A stretch of DNA of 27,689 nucleotides, from contig DASVWH010000178.1 of NCBI GenBank assembly GCA_036389715.1, positions 1-27,689 of the forward strand, given 5' to 3'. Numbering within the stretch: position 1 is the first letter of the stretch; each line of letters starts with the position of its first letter. The stretch comes from DASVWH01 sp036389715 (lineage in GTDB: Bacteria; Acidobacteriota; Blastocatellia; Pyrinomonadales; Pyrinomonadaceae). The notes below the pieces were generated by a model that had not been told where the DNA came from, searched no databases, and saw nothing but the letters and a program-made list of their open reading frames with translations. Of this stretch, positions 21,834 to 27,689 are shown piece by piece. The position numbers and the translations under genes were made by a program.

Positions 21834-23327
21834 ATGAATAATCAACAGAGCACTTTGAACATAGAGCTTGGCGCGGGGCCGCCGCAGCCCGGCGAAGCCC
21901 TGGCCGTCTGTCTCTTCAGCGACGGGCCGCGCGTTTCGGCAAGCCTCGGCCGCGAGCTTCAGGGGATAATCGAAGGGCTCTTCGACGCGGGCGAGTTCAG
22001 CGGGCGCGAGGACGATTCCCTGCTGCTCCACGCGGCGGGCGCGGGGGACGGTGCGGCGCGCAGGCTTCTGCTTCTTGGCCTCGGCGCAGAGGCCGACTTC
22101 GAGCTGAGAACGCTCAATCACGCAGCCGCCACCGCCGTCCGCGAGGCGTGCGCGGGCCGCTGCCAGAGCCTGAGCTTCGTCCCGCCCCCGGCCGCCGGGC
22201 CGGGCATGCTGCGCGCCCTGGCCGAAGGCGCGGTGATGGGTCTTTATCAGAACGGGTTCTATCAAAACAAGGATGAAGAGCAGGCGGTTCTCGGAAGACT
22301 GACGGTCATCGCGGCGGAGCATGACGAGCAGTCGCGGGCCGAGATAGAAAGGGGTCGAATCGTCGGCGGGGCCGTCAACTGGACGCGCTCGCTGGCGGAT
22401 GAGCCCGGGGCCGCGCTCCCGCCGCGGGAGTTTGCGCGCCGTGCGGCCGAGATGGCCAAAACGCTGGGCCTAGGCGTCGAGACGCTCTGCGGCGCAGAGA
22501 TTAAGGCGCGCGGGATGGGCGGGCTCTGGGGCGTCGGCCAGGGCTCGGACGAAGAGCCAGCTTTAATCGTCGTTCGCTACGAGCCCGAAGGCGCGCGCGA
22601 GGAAGACGAGCTGTGGGCTTTCGTCGGCAAGGGCATCACTTTTGACACGGGCGGCATCTCCATCAAGCACGGCCTGGACATGTACGAGATGAAGACTGAC
22701 ATGGCGGGCGGGGCGGCCGTCCTCGGGGCGCTCAGCGCCATCGCGCAGCTCAAATCCCGGCGCCGCATCGTCGCCATCGTTCCCGCGGCCGAGAACATGC
22801 CTTCGGGCCGGGCCATCAAGCCGGGCGATGTCGTCAGGACGCTGGCCGGACAGACCATCGAAGTCGTTGACACGGACGCCGAAGGCAGGCTCGTGCTGGC
22901 CGACGGGATAGCTTACGCCAAACAGCTCGGCGCACGGCGCATCGTGGACTTGGCGACCCTGACAGGCTCGATCATCGTCGCGCTCGGCGACCATCGCGCG
23001 GGGCTCTTCAGCAATGATGACGAATGGGCCGGGCGTGTCGGCCGGGCAGGTGAGCGGGCAGGTGAACCCGCCTGGCCAATGCCTGTCAGCGACGACTACG
23101 AGAAGCGTATCGAGAGCGCCATCGCGGATTTCAAGAACTACGGCGGGCGGCCAGACGCGACGGCCGCCGCACTCCTGCTGAGCCGCTTTGCCGCGGGCAC
23201 GCCCTGGGTTCACCTGGACATCGCCGGGACCGCCTGGAATGACGAAGAGCTGCCGCACGCGCCCAAAGGCTCGACCGGGGCGGGCGTCCGCACACTCGTC
23301 GAGCTGGCCTGCGGCCCCCTCGCATAA
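21834..23327 (+). CDS. pepA: Leucyl aminopeptidase (M17)
   Basis: A 497-residue cytosolic two-metal aminopeptidase that removes N-terminal residues, preferring Leu, from peptides. The C-terminal catalytic domain has every key residue by alignment with E. coli PepA: Lys266 and Asp271 in VGKGITFDTGG, Lys278, Asp289 in KTDMAGGAA, then Asp348, Glu350 and Arg352. The family signature NTDAEGRL reads DTDAEGRL here (Asp346 for Asn). The N-terminal regulatory domain (1-165) is poorly conserved, as usual. Some PepA proteins also bind DNA; nothing here shows that. The Shine-Dalgarno is weak. It diverges from the nucleotidase gene across 255 bp. Confidence 0.95.
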   Translation: MNNQQSTLNIELGAGPPQPGEALAVCLFSDGPRVSASLGRELQGIIEGLFDAGEFSGREDDSLLLHAAGAGDGAARRLLLLGLGAEADFELRTLNHAAATAVREACAGRCQSLSFVPPPAAGPGMLRALAEGAVMGLYQNGFYQNKDEEQAVLGRLTVIAAEHDEQSRAEIERGRIVGGAVNWTRSLADEPGAALPPREFARRAAEMAKTLGLGVETLCGAEIKARGMGGLWGVGQGSDEEPALIVVRYEPEGAREEDELWAFVGKGITFDTGGISIKHGLDMYEMKTDMAGGAAVLGALSAIAQLKSRRRIVAIVPAAENMPSGRAIKPGDVVRTLAGQTIEVVDTDAEGRLVLADGIAYAKQLGARRIVDLATLTGSIIVALGDHRAGLFSNDDEWAGRVGRAGERAGEPAWPMPVSDDYEKRIESAIADFKNYGGRPDATAAALLLSRFAAGTPWVHLDIAGTAWNDEELPHAPKGSTGAGVRTLVELACGPLA

Positions 23328-23490
23328 TGAAGAGACGAACAGCGGCCGCATAAGTTCAGTCACAGCAGTCAGTTACAGCTCAGCCAAAGCCAATCGGCCG
23401 GAGCCGGTCAACAGTAGAGCAGTAGCCGCCGGTCGGCAGCAGCCGGGCGAGCGTTTTGACACTCACACGCGGCGATTCGTCGCACCGAAT

Positions 23491-24561
23491 ATGCCCCTGG
23501 ACGAAACAATTTTTCTGACGGGATTCCCAGGCTTCATCGCCGCGCGGCTGGTCAGGCGTCTGGCGGCGGAAGGCAGCCGGTTTCTGCTGCTCGTGGAGCA
23601 GAAGTGGATGGAGCAGGCGCGCGCGCAAGTGGCGCGCATCTCGACGGAGACGAACACGCCCGCCGGGAGCTTTCACCTCATCAAGGGCGACATTACGGAG
23701 CCGGGCCTGGGGCTCTGCGCCGCGGAGCTGGAACGCGTGCGGGGCGAAGCGACGGGGCTCTTTCACCTGGCGGCGCTTTACGACCTGGCGGTCAAGCGTG
23801 AACCGGCGATGCGCGTCAACGTCGAAGGCACGCGTAACGTCAACGCGCTGGCGCTCGCGCTGCCCGGCCTGCGCCGCTATGATTACGTCTCGACCTGTTA
23901 CGTGGCGGGCCTGCGGACAGGCGTTATCCTTGAGACGGAGCTGGAGCACTCGGCCGGATTCCGCAACTTCTACGAGGAGACGAAGTACCTGGCCGAGATG
24001 GAAGTCGAGGCGCTCAAATCGAGCCTGCCCGTGACGATTCACCGTCCGGCGGTCGTCTGCGGCGACTCGCGCACGGGCCAGACGGCGAAATACGACGGCA
24101 TCTATTACCTGATACAGTACCTGCGGATGCAGCCCTCGCTGCTCTCGCTCGTCAACATCGGGACGCGCGATGCGACCCTGAATCTCGTCCCGGTTGATTT
24201 CGTCGTCGAGGCGCTGGCCGCGCTCTGGAAGGATGAACGCAGTATCGGGGCGACGCTGCAACTGGCCGACCCACAGCCGCTCTCGACCTATGACCTCTTC
24301 GAGACCATCGCGCGCACCCTCGTCGGTCGCGGCTCGCGGATCGCTGCGCCGCCTGGCCTGGTCAAGAAAACGCTCCTGCTCCCCTTCTCTAAATACCTGA
24401 CGGGCCTGCCGCTCTCGGGCGTGCCCTACTTCTTTCTCGAACAGACTTACGACACGACCCTGGCCCGCGCGCTGCTCTCCGAGCAGGGCGTCGGCTGCCC
24501 CTCTTTCCCGGAATACGTCGGCGCGCTGGTCGAATACGTCGCGCGTCACCCGAAGCTGTAG
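23491..24561 (+). CDS. Extended SDR / fatty acyl reductase-like NAD(P)-binding protein
   Basis: A 356-residue extended short-chain dehydrogenase. The nucleotide-binding turn is TGFPGFIAARL (10-20), with Ala where the TGxxGFxG pattern has its last Gly. Next are KGDITEPGLGL (65-75), LFHLAALYDL (90-99), the catalytic Ser in YVSTCYVAG (132-140) and the YxxxK pair Tyr161/Lys165 (FYEETKYLAE). This motif set is that of the Male-sterility/NAD-binding-4 family, which includes fatty acyl-CoA and thioester reductases. The C-terminal part (about 290-350) is helical. The substrate is unknown. The frame is open upstream to 23188 (overlapping pepA), but ATG 23491 gives the normal family N-terminus. There is no good Shine-Dalgarno. 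Confidence 0.9.
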   Translation: MPLDETIFLTGFPGFIAARLVRRLAAEGSRFLLLVEQKWMEQARAQVARISTETNTPAGSFHLIKGDITEPGLGLCAAELERVRGEATGLFHLAALYDLAVKREPAMRVNVEGTRNVNALALALPGLRRYDYVSTCYVAGLRTGVILETELEHSAGFRNFYEETKYLAEMEVEALKSSLPVTIHRPAVVCGDSRTGQTAKYDGIYYLIQYLRMQPSLLSLVNIGTRDATLNLVPVDFVVEALAALWKDERSIGATLQLADPQPLSTYDLFETIARTLVGRGSRIAAPPGLVKKTLLLPFSKYLTGLPLSGVPYFFLEQTYDTTLARALLSEQGVGCPSFPEYVGALVEYVARHPKL

Positions 24562-24594
24562 GGCTCAAGGGAGAAAGAGCGGCTCTCTCAATCT

Positions 24595-24765
24595 CTACCG
24601 CGATTTACAGCCCGGGTGATCGCAGGTGCAGACGCTGGTCGGGTCCGAATCGGCAGCATCTTCGCAGTAGTGGCTGCAATACCTCTGCTTGCCCGAGACC
24701 ATACAAGTACATTTCCGGTGCGCGCACTTCTTGTAGTCCATCTCGTTCGTCGTCTCATCTGCCAT
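24595..24765 (-). CDS. Bacterial metallothionein (SmtA/BmtA type)
   Basis: A 56-residue metal-buffering protein. It has eight cysteines (14, 19, 21, 30, 34, 46, 48, 53) and His residues at 16, 32 and 50, arranged CAHRKCTC, YCSHYCEDA, VCTCDHPGC. This spacing, with the central YCSxxCEDA and a CxCxHxxC end, is that of prokaryotic metallothioneins, which bind Zn, Cd or Cu in a Cys/His cluster in the cytosol. The ATG at 24765 is chosen because GAGGAG lies about 11 nt upstream; earlier in-frame starts add unrelated residues. It is the last gene of a same-strand cluster: SDR (25057), a 58-residue Lys-rich protein, then this gene. Metal-responsive regulation is likely but no operator is identified. 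Confidence 0.92.
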   Translation of the reverse strand: MADETTNEMDYKKCAHRKCTCMVSGKQRYCSHYCEDAADSDPTSVCTCDHPGCKSR

Positions 24766-24811
24766 CTCTTTTGAACTCCTCTCGCATGAACTCTGCCCGC
24801 GAAGCAGCAAC

Positions 24812-24988
24812 TCAATGCAGCGCGCCGCCGCGTTTGCCGCTCCCCGTTCCCTTCTTGCCGACCTTCGGGACGCTCTTGTCGGCTGCTCCGGCGGTGCTCT
24901 TCTTCTCGCGCTCGGCGGCCGCGCTGCTCGCCGGGGATTTGCGCCCCTTCCCGGCCTTCACACCTGTAGCTTTGTCTGCCTTTGACAC
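24812..24988 (-). CDS. 58-residue Lys/Ala/Gly-rich basic protein
   Basis: A short gene that is easy to miss. GTG start at 24988 with AGGAGGA 5 nt upstream, the strongest Shine-Dalgarno in the cluster. The product starts SKADKATGVKAGKGRK, contains SPASSAAAEREKKSTAGAADK, and ends KVGKKGTGSGKRGGALH. It has about 13 Lys, no Cys and no hydrophobic core, so it should be disordered and basic, possibly a nucleic-acid-binding or stress protein. In composition it is like the C-terminal half of the protein at 26237. It lies 46 bp before the metallothionein gene and 68 bp after the GSP39-like SDR on the same strand. Confidence 0.75.
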   Translation of the reverse strand: MSKADKATGVKAGKGRKSPASSAAAEREKKSTAGAADKSVPKVGKKGTGSGKRGGALH

Positions 24989-24993
24989 GTTGT

Positions 24994-25000
24994 TCCTCCT
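24994..25000 (-). promoter_or_regulatory. Shine-Dalgarno deciding the 58-residue gene
   Basis: AGGAGGA on minus, 5 nt before the GTG at 24988. This near-perfect site is the main evidence that the short basic frame is translated. Confidence 0.8.
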
Positions 25001-25056
25001 GTAGCTAAGCCGCGACGGGTTTACGGTCCGTCGCGGCGCGCGCGTAGGTTTGGCCG

Positions 25057-25917
25057 TCAGCCGTTGACGATTTCGCCGCCGTTGATGTGCAGGACTTGGC
25101 CCGCCATGTAGGACGAATCATCCGAGGCGAGAAAGACGTAAGCGGGCGCCAGCTCTTCGGGCTGGCCGGGCCGCTTCATCGGCACGTCCGCTCCGAACGT
25201 TTGAACCTTCTCGGGCGGAAAGGTTGAAGGGATGAGCGGCGTCCAGATGGGCCCCGGCGCGACTGCATTGACGCGTATCCCGCGCTCGACGAGCGACTGC
25301 GAGAGCGAGCGCGTGAAGGCGACGATTGCGCCCTTGGTCGAAGAGTAATCGAGCAGCTCCGGGCTCCCCTTGTAAGCCGTCACGGAGGTCGTGTTGACGA
25401 TGGCGCTGCCCTTTTGTAGGTGTTTGAGCGCCGCCTTGGTCAGGTAGAACATCGAGAAGATGTTGGTCTGGAAGGTGCGTTCGAGCTGTTCGGCCGTAAT
25501 CTCTTCGATGCTCTCCTGCGGGTGTTGCTCGGCGGCATTATTGACGAGGATGTCCAGGCGGCCAAGCTCGGCGACCGCGCGCTCGACGGCCTGGCGGCAG
25601 AAGGCTTCGTCGCCGACATCGCCCGCAATCGTCAGGCAGCGCCGCCCTTCGGCCTCGACCAGCCGCCTGGTCTCCTGCGCATCCTGCTCCTCGTTCAGGT
25701 AGAGGACGGCCACGTCCGCGCCTTCCTTGGCGTAGGCGATGGCGACCGCGCGACCGATGCCGCTGTCGCCTCCCGTAATCAAAGCCACCTTGCCGCGCAG
25801 CTTGCCGCTCCCGCGATACTGCTTATCGTCCGCGATCGGGCGCGGGGTCATCTCGGACTCCAGTCCCGGCTGACGGTCCTGCTGCTGCGGCGGTAGTGTC
25901 TGCTTTTCTTCCGACAT
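25057..25917 (-). CDS. SDR oxidoreductase, general-stress-protein-39 (YdaD/YhdF) type
   Basis: A 286-residue classical short-chain dehydrogenase with the long N-terminal extension typical of GSP39-like proteins (QQQDRQPGLESEMTPRPIAD, then GSGKLRGKVALITGG). Motifs are TGGDSGIG (48-55, cofactor loop), NNAA (126-129), catalytic Ser178, and YSSTK with Tyr191 and Lys195. The C-terminus (SSYMAGQVLHINGGEIVNG) is canonical. Relatives in Bacillus are stress-induced; the substrate is poorly defined (glucose or small alcohols have been suggested for relatives). The ATG at 25917 follows AAGGGAGAG. It heads a likely operon with the 58-residue protein and the metallothionein. Confidence 0.93.
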   Translation of the reverse strand: MSEEKQTLPPQQQDRQPGLESEMTPRPIADDKQYRGSGKLRGKVALITGGDSGIGRAVAIAYAKEGADVAVLYLNEEQDAQETRRLVEAEGRRCLTIAGDVGDEAFCRQAVERAVAELGRLDILVNNAAEQHPQESIEEITAEQLERTFQTNIFSMFYLTKAALKHLQKGSAIVNTTSVTAYKGSPELLDYSSTKGAIVAFTRSLSQSLVERGIRVNAVAPGPIWTPLIPSTFPPEKVQTFGADVPMKRPGQPEELAPAYVFLASDDSSYMAGQVLHINGGEIVNG

Positions 25918-26236
25918 AATCTCTCCCTTGATGTTGAATACCCCTGTTACTCTCTCTTTATCTTTTGCTCTTTCGCTCCTGCGCCCGGCGAAGCAGCGAT
26001 GCTGGTGCAAATGTGTTACGAGTTAATCACGGTATCTTGAATTAGTCTGCAAGAAAGGAGCGGCCCGAGAGTTCCTCGCCCGTAGGCCAGCCTCGCGGGA
26101 CGCGCGAGACAAATCTTTCCTTAAACAGCTTCCTTGGTGTAGCATGCCAGCAAAGCAAGCGAGCAGGCATTACAGCGGTCGGAAGCTAGAGCTGAAGCGA
26201 ACGAGCAAATCATCACCTGGGAGGCAAAAGCGAACT
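25918..26236. other. Divergent intergenic region, SDR / Ser-Gly-Lys protein
   Basis: This 319-bp gap separates the minus-strand SDR cluster from the plus-strand LEA/histone-like gene. It is AT-richer in the middle (about 26010-26060). A 6-bp stem with a 5-nt loop (CTCGCG at 26092-26097 with CGCGAG at 26103-26108) is visible. On minus, GGGTAT occurs about 23 nt before the SDR ATG but without a matching -35 element. No small gene is convincing; the plus frame extends up to 26144 but without start signals. Confidence 0.45.
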
Positions 26237-26884
26237 ATGGCAAAGAAGAAACGTGACGGGGGAGGTAACCCGCTCAGCGCCGTGGTGGACATGGCCGGAG
26301 CAGTGGCGGAGCAGACCAGCGAGCTGGCCGGAACGGCGCTCGAACAGACCTCGAAGATCGCCGGGGAGGTCGTCAACTCGACGGCCAGGCTCGGGCGGAC
26401 GGCGATGGACACGGAGGCCGATATGCTCGAAAACGTCAGCCCGACTGCGGCCGAGATGATTCGGCCGGGGCGCTCGGGCAGCGGCGGTAGCCGCCGGAGC
26501 AGCGGCAGCAGCAGCCGGAGCAGCGGCGGCGCTGCCAGTCGCCGGAGCGGGAGCGGCAGCGGCCAGAGCGCTCAAACCTCCGCGCGGAGAACAGTTCAGA
26601 GTGCTGCCAAGCAGACGAGGAAGGCTGCGTCACAGGCGACTAAATCCGCCAACCGCGCCGTCAGCAGCGGCACTAAAGCCGTCGAGAAGACGGCCCGCGC
26701 CACGACCAGGTCGGCCGCCGGTTCCGGCTCCGCATCTACAGGCTCGTCCGGCAGGGGCGGAAACAAGAGCGCGGGCGGCGGGAAGAAGAGCGGCGGCAGA
26801 ACATCCGGCGGCAAGGCATCGCAGAGTAAGGGTTCGCAGAGCAAAGGCTCGAAGAGCAAGGCATCGGGCGGGAAGCGTTCCTGA
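26237..26884 (+). CDS. Low-complexity LEA/histone-like basic protein
   Basis: A 215-residue protein in two parts. Residues 1-75 are an amphipathic helical region with LEA-like repeats (MAGAVAEQTSELAGT, ALEQTSKIAGEV). Residues 76-215 are almost wholly Ser, Gly, Lys, Arg, Ala, Thr and Gln, with SGGSRRSSGSSSRSSGG, Ala/Lys helices of the histone-H1 style (AAKQTRKAASQATKSANRAV), and a tail of KASQSKGSQSKGSKSKAS repeats. It should be disordered and could bind DNA or RNA, or protect during desiccation. GGGAGG lies about 12 nt before the ATG. An earlier in-frame ATG at 26144 is less likely. No enzyme motif is present. Confidence 0.8.
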   Translation: MAKKKRDGGGNPLSAVVDMAGAVAEQTSELAGTALEQTSKIAGEVVNSTARLGRTAMDTEADMLENVSPTAAEMIRPGRSGSGGSRRSSGSSSRSSGGAASRRSGSGSGQSAQTSARRTVQSAAKQTRKAASQATKSANRAVSSGTKAVEKTARATTRSAAGSGSASTGSSGRGGNKSAGGGKKSGGRTSGGKASQSKGSQSKGSKSKASGGKRS

Positions 26885-26908
26885 CGGCTCGCTGTAAGAG
26901 TCTGTTTC

Positions 26909-26960
26909 CGGCAGCCTCTGAGAAGGGCTTGAGTTGAGAGCCACTTTTCAGGGGCTGCCG
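26909..26960 (+). terminator. Long stem-loop after the basic protein gene
   Basis: Bases 26909-26924 (CGGCAGCCTCTGAGAA) pair with 26945-26960 across all 16 positions, two as G-U, and pairing continues inward with a bulge. It begins 25 bp after the stop at 26884 and ends 53 bp before the M61 start. No U-run follows, so it may be a terminator or an RNA-stability hairpin. Confidence 0.6.
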
Positions 26961-27013
26961 CCTGTTGCCGCCCGCCCTGACCGAAATCCCACCGGCTCGC
27001 AGTAAGGAGAGAG

Positions 27014-27689
27014 ATGAGATACCTCTTCAAAGTATCTTTAGGTATCGGCTTGGGGCTCTGGCTACAGGTCGCGCCGGTTGCAGCGGTCCCCGCGCAGGGC
27101 CGCGGCGCGGGCGAGACGCAGACCGCGGCTGCCGCTGCGCTCGCGCCGGTGACGGTCGCCGTGGACGCGACGGATGCTCCGCGCGGCGTCTTTCATACGC
27201 GCCTGGTTATTCCGGCGTCACCCGGCCCCCTGACGCTCGCTTACCCGAAGTGGATTCCCGGCGAGCACGGGCCGACCGGGCCGATTATGCAGCTGGTCGG
27301 GCTGAAGATTACGGCGGGCGGGAAAGCGGTCGCGTGGCGGCGTGACCCGATTGAGATGTTCGCTTTTCACTGCGAGGTTCCGGCCGGAGCGCGCTCGCTC
27401 GAAGTATCTTTCGATTATCTTTCTCCGAGCGCGATCTTTCAGGGCGGCTACGGCGAATCGCCGAACGCAACCGCTCAACTCTTGGTCCTGCTCTGGAACC
27501 ACGTCCTGCTTTACCCGCAGGGCCGCCCGACGGACGAGCTGACCTATCGCGCCAGCCTGCGGCTTCCTGCCGGTTGGAAGTACGGCACGGCGCTGCCCGT
27601 CGCCAGGGAAGAGCGCCAGGCTATCAATTTCGAGCCCGTCTCGCTGACCACTCTGGTAGATTCGCCGCTCATCGCCGGGGTCTACTTTC
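27014..27689 (+). CDS. M61-family aminopeptidase, N-terminal part (cut by window edge)
   Basis: The first 225 residues of an exported protein. A signal peptide (VSLGIGLGLWLQVAPVAAVPAQ) is followed by a beta-rich domain matching the N-terminal region of M61 glycyl aminopeptidase-like proteins: PRGVFHTRLVIPASPGPLTLAYPKWIPGEHGPTGPI, then RDPIEMFAFHCEVPAG, SFDYLSP, and LLVLLWNHVLLYPQGR. The zinc-binding HExxH domain lies beyond the window, so catalysis cannot be checked. The start has AAGGAG 4 nt before the ATG. M61 enzymes remove N-terminal Gly or Ala from peptides; a secreted nutrient role is likely. It stands after a long hairpin. Confidence 0.85.
   Translation, partial: MRYLFKVSLGIGLGLWLQVAPVAAVPAQGRGAGETQTAAAAALAPVTVAVDATDAPRGVFHTRLVIPASPGPLTLAYPKWIPGEHGPTGPIMQLVGLKITAGGKAVAWRRDPIEMFAFHCEVPAGARSLEVSFDYLSPSAIFQGGYGESPNATAQLLVLLWNHVLLYPQGRPTDELTYRASLRLPAGWKYGTALPVAREERQAINFEPVSLTTLVDSPLIAGVYF

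Noticed and set aside
23380..24549. 389-codon frame on minus, antisense to the extended SDR
   Set aside because: It is Arg-rich, lacks a ribosome site and lies wholly opposite a clear SDR with all motifs.

Overview
The window is a 27.7 kb piece of a GC-rich bacterial chromosome. It has no phage, transposase, CRISPR, tRNA or rRNA signal. Gene content points to a soil Acidobacteriota, probably Blastocatellia/Pyrinomonadaceae-like: a membrane Ser/Thr kinase fused to a long TPR tail, a GH15 glucoamylase-type enzyme, an M61-type peptidase, a GSP39-like dehydrogenase and many secreted TPR or helical proteins. This is inference from gene families and codon character; no marker gene is present to fix the taxon.

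Layout: (1) 1-2.2 kb: signal peptidase I (partial, minus) diverges from an HU-type nucleoid protein and an M50 site-2-type protease; a 122-bp foldback lies in the divergent gap. (2) 2.2-5.8 kb: a small membrane protein, a coiled-coil membrane protein and a REC-GGDEF diguanylate cyclase, all minus, then a Crp/Fnr regulator on plus. (3) 5.8-9.4 kb, plus: YacG, a TlpA-like lipoprotein, a GH15 enzyme and a GRAM/PH-like protein whose stop region is triplicated. (4) 9.4-13.8 kb: a secreted helical protein (minus) diverges from pyruvate kinase, which is coupled to a membrane TPR protein. (5) 13.9-17.6 kb, minus: a tiny membrane protein, the kinase-TPR receptor and, 18 bp behind it, an 84-residue CxxC protein. 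(6) 17.6-23.3 kb: an alpha/beta hydrolase, a hotdog thioesterase, an 84-residue cysteine-containing protein, a TPR protein, a secreted 5'-nucleotidase-family enzyme and leucyl aminopeptidase. (7) 23.5-27.7 kb: an extended SDR, a compact minus-strand cluster (GSP39-like SDR, 58-residue Lys/Ala/Gly protein, metallothionein), a Ser/Gly/Lys-rich LEA/histone-like protein and the start of an M61 peptidase.

The most unusual feature is a set of AT-rich spacers built from degenerate 7- or 8-nt tandem units, usually as two opposed arms around a short core, at about 3.7, 6.8, 13.8, 18.3-18.5 and 19.9-20.0 kb. Some run into coding sequence: they supply the last codons and stop of the hydrolase and lie directly against start codons of neighbours that lack a visible ribosome binding site. 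They look like a dispersed repeat family similar in style to the short tandemly repeated repetitive (STRR) sequences of cyanobacteria.

Other points of interest are the kinase/small-protein pair, the stress-type cluster ending in a metallothionein, and several family proteins with changed signature residues (REC Lys to Asp, PepA NTDAEGRL to DTDAEGRL, nucleotidase NDxH to NDxY).
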